Source: JBAYDV01 sp041672845 (GTDB lineage Bacteria > Bacteroidota > Bacteroidia > Bacteroidales > UBA932). From it: a DNA stretch of 64,000 nt. The translations under genes and the position numbers were made by a program. The DNA lies in assembly GCA_041672845.1 (NCBI GenBank), contig JBAYYV010000005.1, positions 99,325 through 163,324 on the forward strand, written 5' to 3'. Within the stretch, counting starts at the first letter, position 1, and every line of letters starts with the position of its first letter. Shown here in pieces: positions 43,983 through 52,519 of this stretch. The notes under the pieces were generated by a model, which was given only the letters and a program-made list of their open reading frames with translations, was not told the origin of the DNA and did no database searches.

Positions 43983-45308
43983 TTATTTTCTTCTTTTAAG
44001 TTTGAATTCTATAGGTAATTTATACTTAACTTTTACTGGCTCACCTTCTAATTTACCAGGTTTCCATCTTGGTGAAGCTTTTACTACTTTTTTAACTTCA
44101 CTTTCCAATAGAACATCTAAATTTTCAGAGGTAGTCACATTAGTCACATTCCCTTTTTCATCTATTATAAATTCCACATAAACTATTCCTTGAATTCCTT
44201 CATCCACAGCACTTTCAGGATATTTTAAATATTTATAAATCCAGTCTTGTAAAAATTTAAGTTCATTACCTTTAAAAAAAGTAGGACTTTGATCTATTTC
44301 ATATGCTGAATAATATTTTTTTTCTTCCTGCGTATGTTTTTCTACAGTAAGTTCAGGTTTATATAATTCTATATCTCCAGAATAATTGGCAGCAGCCATG
44401 ATAAAATTATACAAATAGTCACAAACATCATCCATATATGAATAATCTAAATTTCTTTTGACATCCAGTCTAGCATTATATGTTGAAAATCCTCCTGTGG
44501 TAAACAAAACTGTAGGAATTTTTTGTTCCTTAAAAGCTAAGTAATCAGATATATTAGCGATGTTAGTACCTTTATCCGGAGTTATATATGTATTAGGAGA
44601 TAACTTGGTTATTATTTGTTTAATTTCTAGACAAGGATCACCTTCGTAATATCTCAATGATCTGTCTCTACTTTTCCTACCTACCATATTTAAGTCTGCC
44701 ATCAATACGACATCATTAATATGAGAAAAACCTTTATTGACAAAATACCAAGAACCGACCATACCTTTTTCTTTAGCACCGAAAGCAGCAAAAATTACAG
44801 ATCTTTTAAAACGAAAATTATTAAGAGATATACGTCTGGCTAATTCCAAAAGACAAGCCATCCCTGAAGCATTATTATTGGCTCCTTGAAAGATTTGTTT
44901 AAAAAGTTTACCATCTACATTCAAATTATTATAACCGAAATGGTCCATATTTGCTCCTATCACTAGATATTCATTTCGCAAAGAATCATCATAACCTTCA
45001 GAAATAGCAAGTATATTTCTTGAATAAATAGAATCCTGCTTATTCGCAATGATAAATTTCTGGCCATCTCTACCACACATCATTATCAAATTCATAGTTT
45101 TTAACTGATCATAAACATATCTAGCCGTCTTTAATTCTCCTTCGGAACCAGCTTTCCTCCCAAGAAGACTATCAGAAGTAAAAAAATCACAATATTTCTG
45201 AAGCAATTCTTCTTCGTTAGACTGCTTTACCATGTTTTGAGCGCTAAGCAATGAAACATTAATAATAGAAAAAAAAACTAATAAGTATGTAAATAATAAC
45301 TTTTTCAT
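43983..45308 (-). CDS. M28-peptidase-like / TonB_C fusion with lost zinc site
   Basis: I chose the ATG at 45308 (MKKLLFTYLL, a signal peptide ending SAQ); an upstream in-frame start at 45350 would lie inside the gcvT terminator hairpin. The 441-residue exported protein has an M28 aminopeptidase-like fold (about 35-310) and a TonB C-terminal domain (about 355-441: YPESAVDEGIQGIVYVEFII, PRWKPGKLEG). Every M28 metal or catalytic position appears changed: GAHxDH reads GANMDH (N120), GADDNASG reads GANNNASG (N144-N145), AEE reads AKE (K179), NLDMVG reads DLNMVG (N207) and the final YH reads YN (N278). It is thus probably a non-catalytic, periplasmic binding or scaffolding protein (inference). Confidence 0.82.
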   Translation of the reverse strand: MKKLLFTYLLVFFSIINVSLLSAQNMVKQSNEEELLQKYCDFFTSDSLLGRKAGSEGELKTARYVYDQLKTMNLIMMCGRDGQKFIIANKQDSIYSRNILAISEGYDDSLRNEYLVIGANMDHFGYNNLNVDGKLFKQIFQGANNNASGMACLLELARRISLNNFRFKRSVIFAAFGAKEKGMVGSWYFVNKGFSHINDVVLMADLNMVGRKSRDRSLRYYEGDPCLEIKQIITKLSPNTYITPDKGTNIANISDYLAFKEQKIPTVLFTTGGFSTYNARLDVKRNLDYSYMDDVCDYLYNFIMAAANYSGDIELYKPELTVEKHTQEEKKYYSAYEIDQSPTFFKGNELKFLQDWIYKYLKYPESAVDEGIQGIVYVEFIIDEKGNVTNVTTSENLDVLLESEVKKVVKASPRWKPGKLEGEPVKVKYKLPIEFKLKRRK

Positions 45309-45322
45309 AATGAATGATTTAT

Positions 45323-45347
45323 AAAAAAAGCCTCTTATCAAGAGGCT
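45323..45347 (-). terminator. Intrinsic terminator after gcvT
   Basis: On the − strand a 7-bp stem AGCCTCT / AGAGGCT is followed by seven T residues. It lies 21 bp past the gcvT stop and 15 bp before the next gene's ATG. Confidence 0.9.
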
Positions 45348-45367
45348 CACTAATTTGATTTTATAGC

Positions 45368-46471
45368 TTAGCCTTTATAAAAAGGAAGCTTAGTAGTAAT
45401 AGCTTTGATTTGTCTATTACGTATTTTTATATAGATTTCATTTCCAATCTTATTTATAGGACGATCAATATAACCCATACCGATACCTTTTTTTAAACAT
45501 GGAGACATTATACCTGAAGTAACACGACCAATAACTTTACCGTCTTGATCACATATTTCATATCCTTGACGAGGAATACCTCTTTCTTCCATAATAAAAC
45601 CAGCTAATCTTCTTGGATATCCGTTTTCTTTCTGTTTTAGCATGTAGTCTTTATCTATAAAATCACCTTTACGATCATTGAATTTGGTAATCCAACCAAG
45701 ACCTGCTTCTATAGGAGAAGTAGTATCATCAATATCATGTCCATAAAGACAGAACCCCATTTCTAAACGAAGAGAATCTCTAGAACCTAGACCTACAGGT
45801 TTAATATCAAATTCTTTACCTGCTTCAAATACAGCATCCCACATTTTATCTGCAGCTTCATTTGCAGCATAAATTTCACATCCACCTGCTCCCGTATAAC
45901 CAGTAGTAGATAATATTACATCTATCCCTGCAAGTTTTAATTTCTTGAAAGTATAATATTCCATATTTTCTACAGGCTGATCAGTAATTTTCTGCATAGC
46001 TTTTAAAGCTTTAGGACCTTGTACTGCAAACTGACAAATTTCATCAGAAGCATTATAAAGTTCTTTACCTGGTGTGATATCAAACTTAGGTGCTAATTCT
46101 ACCAGATGTGCCCAGTCTTTATCTATGTTAGCAGCATTAACGACTAAAAGATAAGTTACTGAATCTATCATATATGTAAGATAGTCATCTACGATACCAC
46201 CTTTACCATTAGGGAAACAAGTATACTGCACTTTACCTGGTACTAAGGCCGCTACATCATTAGAAGATACATATTGTAAAAAACGAAGGGCATTAGGACC
46301 CTTAACCCAAAATTCTCCCATATGAGAGACATCGAACACACCTATACTATTTCTTACAGCCATGTGTTCTTCATTTATTGTAGTATATTGTATTGGCATA
46401 TTGTAACCTGCAAATTCTGCCATCTTCGCACCGAGATCGATGTGTTTCTGAGTAAATGGAGTTGTTTTCAT
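45368..46471 (-). CDS. gcvT: Glycine cleavage system T protein (aminomethyltransferase)
   Basis: GcvT transfers the methylene group from the H-protein-bound aminomethyl intermediate to tetrahydrofolate. The 367-residue protein shows FAGYNMPIQY, the DVSHMGEFWVKGP segment with the folate-site Asp, NAANIDKDWAHL, STTGYTGAGGCEIY, and GLGSRDSLRLEMGFCLYGHD with the conserved Arg. The other glycine-cleavage genes are not in the window. It follows the SPOR lipoprotein gene by 31 bp and ends at a strong terminator, so the two form a short operon. Confidence 0.94.
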   Translation of the reverse strand: MKTTPFTQKHIDLGAKMAEFAGYNMPIQYTTINEEHMAVRNSIGVFDVSHMGEFWVKGPNALRFLQYVSSNDVAALVPGKVQYTCFPNGKGGIVDDYLTYMIDSVTYLLVVNAANIDKDWAHLVELAPKFDITPGKELYNASDEICQFAVQGPKALKAMQKITDQPVENMEYYTFKKLKLAGIDVILSTTGYTGAGGCEIYAANEAADKMWDAVFEAGKEFDIKPVGLGSRDSLRLEMGFCLYGHDIDDTTSPIEAGLGWITKFNDRKGDFIDKDYMLKQKENGYPRRLAGFIMEERGIPRQGYEICDQDGKVIGRVTSGIMSPCLKKGIGMGYIDRPINKIGNEIYIKIRNRQIKAITTKLPFYKG

Positions 46472-46502
46472 TTAATTATTGTAATTATTAATTCTAAAAT
46501 AT

Positions 46503-46979
46503 TTATTCGTGTAAATTCTTATTTACATCATATATCCAAATATCTTCTGGGCAAAAACCGAACTCTTTGACTTCTTCTTTACATTTCATAGCGTCTTTCA
46601 TGCTATCAAATCCAGCAGCAGATACTACTTCGAATCCATTTTTGAATTTGAACATTACAGGACTTTCATATCCATTAATTTCTAGCATTTTAGCCATTTT
46701 TTCATTATTACCTTTTACCTTGTAACTTCCTAAAATTACATAAAATCTTTTATCGTAACTTGATTTTACAATAGCTAATGAATCTTCTAAGGCCATATCA
46801 GCTTGGATTTTATTTAAAGAATCTAATTGTCTTTGTTTCTTAGCCTTTGTTTTAGCTTCTACCTTCATCCTTTCTATATCTTTAGATGTAGGTTTTCCAG
46901 CTATTTTACGGAAGAAATCACATCCACTAAGTATACTAATACATATACTCAATACCATTACCAATTTTAAAGCTTTCAT
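46503..46979 (-). CDS. SPOR-domain lipoprotein
   Basis: The 158-residue protein has a lipoprotein signal (SILSGC, Cys20 or so) followed by a charged helix (ERMKVEAKTKAKKQRQLDSL). A C-terminal SPOR domain at about residues 78-150 (RFYVILGSYKVKGNNEKMA and the GFEVVSAAGFDSMKDA repeat) matches septal peptidoglycan-binding domains. SPOR domains bind denuded glycan strands at division sites, so a role in envelope or septal maintenance is likely. An Asp follows the lipid-modified Cys. It has a well-formed promoter and precedes gcvT. Confidence 0.82.
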   Translation of the reverse strand: MKALKLVMVLSICISILSGCDFFRKIAGKPTSKDIERMKVEAKTKAKKQRQLDSLNKIQADMALEDSLAIVKSSYDKRFYVILGSYKVKGNNEKMAKMLEINGYESPVMFKFKNGFEVVSAAGFDSMKDAMKCKEEVKEFGFCPEDIWIYDVNKNLHE

Positions 46980-47010
46980 AATTAATTATTTTTAATTTAT
47001 ACTTAATATA

Positions 47011-47041
47011 CAAAAATAAGTATTTAATACAATCCGACAAA
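47011..47041 (-). promoter_or_regulatory. Promoter of the SPOR-gcvT operon (TTTG-N19-TATTTTTG)
   Basis: The − strand carries −33 TTTG (47041-47038), a 19-nt spacer and −7 TATTTTTG (47018-47011), 31 bp before the start codon. It is a full consensus match. Confidence 0.78.
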
Positions 47042-47069
47042 AAATAATGTATATTTACAGATATTATAA

Positions 47070-48503
47070 ATGATTTTAATGAAAACTACAGATACATCTA
47101 AAGAATTTATCTCTAATAATTGGAGAATTATTAAAAATAGATTAAACCTGCAAAAGCATATTGATCAAGAATTAGCAGCAAATAATATCCGCAATAATTA
47201 TATTTTCCAGGGTCCAAATATATATATATTGGCGGCATCCATAATTATTGCCGCAGTAGGATTAAATGTAAATTCTATACCTGTCATTATAGGTGCCATG
47301 CTTATATCGCCTTTAATGGGGCCTATCATAGCTATAGGTTATAGTATGTCTGTTAATGATACTAAATTATTGAAAGCATCATTAACAAATTTCATGATAA
47401 TGGTAGTAGTAAGTATTTTAGTTTCTTATATCTATTTTTTAGTATCACCTCTTAGATTAGAAAATCCTTCAGAACTCTTATCTCGAACAAATCCTACTAT
47501 TTACGATGTTTTGATAGCTATATTTGGTGGATTTGCTGGCATCATCGAAATAAGTAGAAAAGAAAAAGGGACTGTATTTGCGGGTGTAGCTATAGCTACA
47601 GCATTGATACCTCCTTTGTGTACTGCAGGTTATGGTCTTGCAATAGGTAGTTTTAAATATTTTATAGGAGCTTTATATCTCTTTATGTTAAATAGTATGT
47701 TTATCGCTATAACTACATACTTCGTTGTTAAAACCTTAAAATTTCCTAAGAAGTCATTTGCTGATCCTAAAAACCAGAGAAAATCTAATAGAATAATAAC
47801 AATAGTATTAATCATTGTTATCGTTCCTTCAGTACTTTCTGCCATTTCTGTAGTTAAACAAAATAATTTCAATATTAAAGCTAACGAATTTATTACTGCC
47901 AATAAGACTTTACAAAATACTTATATATATGATTCTAAAATTAATCATTCGGATAAACCTACTACTGTTACTCTTAATTTAGTAGGGAGAACACTTAATG
48001 AAGGTGAAATAGAATTATTATATAGATCTGCTGAAGCATTCGGAATAAATAGAAATCAGGTATTAATAAAACAAAATATACTTAACTCTGAAGATAATTC
48101 TACAGATGAAGCTGTCATTGAAAATATTTATAAAAGAAATGATAACGAAATTCAAAAACGAGAAGTTATCATTAATCAAATGGAAAATGAACTTAAAAAT
48201 TTCAAAAAGAAAGAGCTTCCATGTGAACAAATTACTAGAGAAATATTAGCTCAATATCCTGGAATTCAGTCTTTTTCTATAGCTCGTGGAGCTGAAATAG
48301 ATCCTAAATCATTAGAATCTAAAGATCAGATTATTATAATTATACAGGTTTCTAGTAAGATATCTATGGAGAATATTAAAAAACTTGAACAATGGCTTAA
48401 TATTAGATTAGAAGCTCCAAATCTTAAAATTATTCAAGAATTAGTAAGTACCACCAATAAATCCATCGATTCTAATACTATTAATAAAATAGTTAGTAAA
48501 TGA
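47070..48503 (+). CDS. DUF389-family membrane protein
   Basis: The 477-residue protein has five to six membrane helices between residues about 45 and 265 with the DUF389 signature AAVGLNVNSIPVIIGAMLISPLMGPI and the ALIPPLCTAGYGLA segment. A C-terminal extracytoplasmic or cytoplasmic domain of about 200 residues, partly coiled-coil (NQMENELKNFKKKELP), follows. DUF389 (TIGR00341/TIGR00271-like) proteins have no known biochemical role. An ATG nine bases downstream (47079) is an equally good start. It overlaps the CapA-like gene by 4 bp. Confidence 0.85.
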   Translation: MILMKTTDTSKEFISNNWRIIKNRLNLQKHIDQELAANNIRNNYIFQGPNIYILAASIIIAAVGLNVNSIPVIIGAMLISPLMGPIIAIGYSMSVNDTKLLKASLTNFMIMVVVSILVSYIYFLVSPLRLENPSELLSRTNPTIYDVLIAIFGGFAGIIEISRKEKGTVFAGVAIATALIPPLCTAGYGLAIGSFKYFIGALYLFMLNSMFIAITTYFVVKTLKFPKKSFADPKNQRKSNRIITIVLIIVIVPSVLSAISVVKQNNFNIKANEFITANKTLQNTYIYDSKINHSDKPTTVTLNLVGRTLNEGEIELLYRSAEAFGINRNQVLIKQNILNSEDNSTDEAVIENIYKRNDNEIQKREVIINQMENELKNFKKKELPCEQITREILAQYPGIQSFSIARGAEIDPKSLESKDQIIIIIQVSSKISMENIKKLEQWLNIRLEAPNLKIIQELVSTTNKSIDSNTINKIVSK

Positions 48504-49606
48504 TTAAGATTAGACTAGAAATATCTATTATTTGTAAAAAAATATTATTAATAGCTATCTTTCTTCTTCCTATTAATCTCCTTTCAGCCCAAGATATAGT
48601 AACTATTAGCTTTATGGGAGATATCATGCAGCATAAAGAACAATTAATAAGTGCTCACATCCCTACTCAAGACTCTATTTCAGCATCTTCTTATAATTAT
48701 AATTCTTATTTCAAACATATAAAAAAAATTATTAATAATACTGATTTGGCTGTCGCCAATATGGAATTCAGCTGCAGTACAGCACCTTACACAGGATATC
48801 CTAATTTTTCCGCACCTGCTTCTTTAGCTAAAGAAGCTTACGAAAGTGGTATAGATGTCTTTTTATGTGCTAATAATCATATTTGTGATAGATATAAAAA
48901 AGGTATATTAAATACTATTAATACATATAAAGAATTAGGAGTAAAATATACAGGAGTATATGATAATCCTGAAGAAAAAAGATATTTAATTATAGAAATA
49001 AAAAGTTTAAAGTTCGCCCTTATAAATTTTACTTATGGAATAAATGGACATCATGTTCCTAAAGGCTGCGCTGTTAATATGATAGATACTTGCTTCTTAA
49101 AAAAAACAATTGTTCAAGTCAAACAAGAATTTCCTGATTATATCATTGCACTTCCACATTGGGGACAAGAATATAAAATATTGGCATCTGCCAAACAAAA
49201 GAAGCTTAAAGATTTCTTATATACTCAAGGGGTGGATATTATTATTGGAGGCCATCCACATGTAATTCAACAACAAGAAATAAAAAAAGATTCACTTGGT
49301 TTTCCTATTAAGATTTGCTATTATTCCTTAGGTAATCTTATTTCAAATATGAGCGCGGTCAATACAGAATTGGGACTTATATATACTCTTACTTTTTATA
49401 AAAACAGAATAAGTAAACAAACCCATATTATAAAAACACAAACTATTCCAATTTGGTGTACAAGAGCAGGTAAATTAGAAAAAGGGTTCAGTATAATATC
49501 AATTAATGATTATTTAAATAAAAATAATAAGTTTTTAGATATAAATAATTATTATAAAATGGAGAAAACCTATAACAGATTAAAAAATATTATTGAAAAC
49601 GAGTAA
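48500..49606 (+). CDS. CapA-family metallophosphatase-fold protein
   Basis: The 368-residue protein has an N-terminal signal or anchor helix (residues 12-30, ending LLSAQ) and the PGA_cap fold: SFMGDIMQH, ANMEFSCS, ANNHICD, LPHWGQEY and IIGGHPHVIQQ. These carry the Asp, Asn and His residues of a calcineurin-like metal site. CapA proteins take part in poly-gamma-glutamate capsule export in Bacillus; many Bacteroidota have single CapA homologs without capB or capC, and none is seen here. Its start overlaps the DUF389 stop as ATGA, and phoH follows 1 bp after its stop, so the three genes are one operon. Confidence 0.85.
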   Translation: MIKIRLEISIICKKILLIAIFLLPINLLSAQDIVTISFMGDIMQHKEQLISAHIPTQDSISASSYNYNSYFKHIKKIINNTDLAVANMEFSCSTAPYTGYPNFSAPASLAKEAYESGIDVFLCANNHICDRYKKGILNTINTYKELGVKYTGVYDNPEEKRYLIIEIKSLKFALINFTYGINGHHVPKGCAVNMIDTCFLKKTIVQVKQEFPDYIIALPHWGQEYKILASAKQKKLKDFLYTQGVDIIIGGHPHVIQQQEIKKDSLGFPIKICYYSLGNLISNMSAVNTELGLIYTLTFYKNRISKQTHIIKTQTIPIWCTRAGKLEKGFSIISINDYLNKNNKFLDINNYYKMEKTYNRLKNIIENE

Positions 49607-49607
49607 A

Positions 49608-50537
49608 ATGGAAAAAAGAATCATCATAGAAGACTGTGATCCTAGAGAACTTTACGGAGTAAATAATTCTAATCTAGAGAAGATCAAATCTTACCTTCCT
49701 AGTTTAAAAATAACTGCGCGAGGTTCTGAAATAAATATTAGTGGAAGAGAAGAAGAAGTTAAAATTTTTATAAATAAAATTAAGACATTAATAGATTTAA
49801 CTAAAAAGAAAATTCATTTAAATGAAAATGATGTAGATAAAATATTTGAAAATGCTGAAAATATAACTTATGACAATCCTTATACTATTCTTTTCGGAAA
49901 TGAAGGTAAAATTATCACTGCTAGAACTGTTAATCAAAAGAAGCTAGTAGATAACTATAATAAAAATGACTTAGTTTTTGCAGTGGGCCCTGCTGGTACA
50001 GGAAAAACTTATACTGCTATAGCTTTATCTGTAAAAGCCTTAAAAAATAGAGAAATTAAAAATATTATTCTTACTAGACCTGCTGTAGAAGCTGGTGAAA
50101 GACTTGGATTTTTACCAGGTAATCTTAAAGAAAAACTTGATCCTTATCTGCAGCCCCTATATGATGCTCTAAAAGATATGATTCATCCCAAAAAATTAGA
50201 AAAATATATGGAAGATGGCACTATTCAAATAGCTCCTCTTGCATACATGAGAGGTAGAACTCTTAATAATGCTGTTGTTATTTTAGATGAAGCTCAAAAT
50301 ACTTCTATAGGACAGTTAAAAATGTTTTTAACTAGAATGGGTAAAAATGCTAAATTTATAGTCACAGGAGATTCTACTCAAATAGACTTACCTCATAAAA
50401 ATGATTCAGGTCTATTAAAAGGAATAAATATTATTAAAGATATAAAAGGAATCTCTATAGTAAAATTTGGGATTGAAGACATAATGCGACATCCATTGGT
50501 AATTAAAATCGTTAAAGCTTTCGAGGATAATCAATAA
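49608..50537 (+). CDS. phoH: PhoH-family ATPase
   Basis: I use the ATG at 49608 (MEKRIIIEDCDP); the frame also has a TTG at 49593 inside capA-like. The 309-residue protein has an N-terminal KH-like segment (SLKITARGSEINISGREEEVK) and an AAA-type ATPase domain with Walker A GPAGTGKT (about 132-139), ILTRPAVEAGERLGFLPG, Walker B VVILDEAQNTS and FIVTGDSTQIDLP. PhoH-type proteins are linked to RNA metabolism; the substrate is not known. It is the last gene of the DUF389-CapA-PhoH operon and is convergent with the TPM gene cluster. Confidence 0.9.
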   Translation: MEKRIIIEDCDPRELYGVNNSNLEKIKSYLPSLKITARGSEINISGREEEVKIFINKIKTLIDLTKKKIHLNENDVDKIFENAENITYDNPYTILFGNEGKIITARTVNQKKLVDNYNKNDLVFAVGPAGTGKTYTAIALSVKALKNREIKNIILTRPAVEAGERLGFLPGNLKEKLDPYLQPLYDALKDMIHPKKLEKYMEDGTIQIAPLAYMRGRTLNNAVVILDEAQNTSIGQLKMFLTRMGKNAKFIVTGDSTQIDLPHKNDSGLLKGINIIKDIKGISIVKFGIEDIMRHPLVIKIVKAFEDNQ

Positions 50538-50538
50538 G

Positions 50539-51411
50539 TTACCAACTACCTCCTGCTCCACCACCACCAAAGCTACCTCCACCGAATCCACCTGAAAATC
50601 CAGATGATCCACCTCCACTATTTCCACCGCCACCTCCACGGCCTCCAAATATTACTATCCAGAATAACACCTCTACAAGCATAGATAAAACTTGATTAAG
50701 ACCTATCCAGAATTTACCGTTAGGTTTTCCAGAATTAATACTTTGCTTAGCTTTTGCATCGGATATGCCATATAATATAAAGAAAACTATAATTAATAAA
50801 ATAACAATAGTCATAATTCCTTTAGTAGATTTCTGAGTACTCTTTTGCCATTCAGTAGCAGAATATTCTCCTTTAGCCAACGGCATAATAACATCTATAG
50901 CAGCTATAAATCCAGAAAAATAATCACCTTGCTTGAAAGCAGGAATCATTTTTAAGTTTACTATCCTTTTAGCTATCGCATCAGGTATCACAGATTCTAG
51001 TCCATAGCCTACAGCTATAAATACTTGACCTTTATAATCGGTACTAATTCTTGCTGAAGGAGATGTACCTATATCTCCCTTATCTTTAGGTTTAACTAGA
51101 ATAACTATTCCATTATCAAACTTTGCATCGCCTATACCCCACTTTTCACCTAACTGATAAGCATAATCGAAAGGAGTCAAATTTTTTAAATCCGTGATGG
51201 TTACTATAACTATACGTGTTTTAGTAGAATTTGAAAAATCTACTAATCTTCTTTCAAGGGTGATTTTCTGATTACTAGTCAATACATCAGCAAAATCATT
51301 TACAGCATGAGGGACAGAAGGCTTAGATACTATTTGAGCTGTTACACTTAACGAACTAAATACTAAAACTACTAGTAATATTAATACAGATATTTTATTT
51401 ATTATTTTCAT
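50539..51411 (-). CDS. TPM-domain membrane protein with glycine-rich tail
   Basis: The 290-residue YgcG-like protein has a signal peptide (ending TAQ near residue 26) and a TPM domain at about residues 35-175 (VNDFADVLT, then GIVILVKP). One membrane helix near 200-218 and a second hydrophobic stretch near 245-260 follow. The C-terminal tail of about 35 residues is almost only Gly, Ser and Phe. This is the usual shape of the larger TPM protein next to LemA genes. TPM domains are implicated in envelope stability and photosystem repair in plants; the bacterial activity is unclear. It ends two bases from the convergent phoH. Confidence 0.85.
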   Translation of the reverse strand: MKIINKISVLILLVVLVFSSLSVTAQIVSKPSVPHAVNDFADVLTSNQKITLERRLVDFSNSTKTRIVIVTITDLKNLTPFDYAYQLGEKWGIGDAKFDNGIVILVKPKDKGDIGTSPSARISTDYKGQVFIAVGYGLESVIPDAIAKRIVNLKMIPAFKQGDYFSGFIAAIDVIMPLAKGEYSATEWQKSTQKSTKGIMTIVILLIIVFFILYGISDAKAKQSINSGKPNGKFWIGLNQVLSMLVEVLFWIVIFGGRGGGGGNSGGGSSGFSGGFGGGSFGGGGAGGSW

Positions 51412-51428
51412 ATGAAATTATATCTGGT

Positions 51429-51905
51429 TTATTTTTCAGGAATTTTACTTAATTTTTTTCCATAAGAGATATCATCTGACTGTTCATTTACATCATCAGA
51501 TTTGTATGGGAAATATTGTTTAAGGACTTCTCCTATAGCTAAGACTGCTTTAGATATCCCATCAGCATAATTTTGTTTAGAGAAGTCAATCCTTAATTCA
51601 TCCAATATAACTTTCCAAAAATCCTTAGATACTTTTTCATCTATGCCAGAATCACCGATAATAGACATTTTTCTAGATCTATAAGCTATATAAATTAAAA
51701 TCCCATTTCTAGCAGCAGTTTCATTCATTTTAAGGTGATGAAACACATTAATAGCTCTTTCACAAGGGTCTTTTTTACATCTCATTTCTAAATGTACTCT
51801 TATTTCCCCTGATGTCTGGAGTTCCGCCTTTTTAATAGCATTAGAAATCTTATCTTGAAATTTCTTAGATCTAAAATCTATAGAACTAAATTCAGATAAT
51901 CTCAT
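51429..51905 (-). CDS. TPM-domain protein without signal peptide
   Basis: The 158-residue protein is a short TPM domain. It has KAELQTSGEIRVHLEMRC (residues about 28-45), a paired Cys loop (RCKKDPCERA), then NGILIYIAYRSRKMSIIGDSGI. No signal peptide or clear membrane segment was seen, so it is probably cytoplasmic or peripheral. It is flanked closely by lemA (1 bp away) and the larger TPM gene (17 bp), forming a LemA-TPM-TPM set conserved across Bacteroidota. The exact function is unknown. Confidence 0.82.
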   Translation of the reverse strand: MRLSEFSSIDFRSKKFQDKISNAIKKAELQTSGEIRVHLEMRCKKDPCERAINVFHHLKMNETAARNGILIYIAYRSRKMSIIGDSGIDEKVSKDFWKVILDELRIDFSKQNYADGISKAVLAIGEVLKQYFPYKSDDVNEQSDDISYGKKLSKIPEK

Positions 51906-51906
51906 C

Positions 51907-52497
51907 TTAAAATTCTATTTTTGGAGCTGTCTGTGCACCTTCTTGTGCTTTAAAATAAGGTTTTCTATCGAAACCAAACATAGAAGCTATGATAGTTTTA
52001 GGAAACTTTCTTGTATTAGTATTATAATTCTTAGCAGCTCTATTAAATTTTAATCTCTGTACATTAATTCTATTTTCTGTACCTTCTAATTGAGCTTGTA
52101 ATTCCAAGAAATTTTCATTTGCTTTAAGATTTGGATAATTCTCTTGAATCATCATCAATTTACCTAATGCTGAACCTAATTCTCCTTGAGCTTTTTGATA
52201 CTGTTCTAATGCTTCAGGAGTAAGATTTGAAGCATCTACTGTAAGTTGAGTAGCTTTTGCTCTAGCTTCTATAACATTTTGAAAAGTGTTAGATTCATGT
52301 TCAGCATAGCCTTTCACAGTAGCTACTAATTGAGGGATCAAATCCATTCTTCTCTGATATGTAGATTCTACATCTGACCAAGCTGTACTTACAGTTTCCT
52401 GTTGTTTAACAAGACCATTATATGCTCTAACGCCCCAAATAAGGATTATGCCGATAACGGCTATTATAATCCAAGTTGTACTTTTTTTCTTTGCCAT
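51907..52497 (-). CDS. LemA-family membrane protein
   Basis: I use the ATG at 52497 (MAKKKSTTWIIIAV) rather than 52554, which would lie in the FISUMP gene. The 196-residue protein has one N-terminal membrane helix at about residues 8-25. A helical LemA domain follows with VKQQETVSTAWSDVESTYQRR, LIPQLVATVKGYAEHE, the YPNLKANENFLELQAQLEGTE block and NRAAKNYNTNTRKFP, all typical of LemA. LemA proteins are conserved but have no assigned function. It starts 22 bp after the FISUMP stop and ends 1 bp before the TPM gene. Confidence 0.9.
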   Translation of the reverse strand: MAKKKSTTWIIIAVIGIILIWGVRAYNGLVKQQETVSTAWSDVESTYQRRMDLIPQLVATVKGYAEHESNTFQNVIEARAKATQLTVDASNLTPEALEQYQKAQGELGSALGKLMMIQENYPNLKANENFLELQAQLEGTENRINVQRLKFNRAAKNYNTNTRKFPKTIIASMFGFDRKPYFKAQEGAQTAPKIEF

Positions 52498-52519
52498 AAT
52501 TTTTTTGTTTAAAGTTATG

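Noticed and set aside
50415..50648. Valine/glutamate-rich ORF on the − strand
   Set aside because: It is a shadow frame of the glycine-rich tail of the TPM gene and overlaps phoH; no homology or start signals support it.
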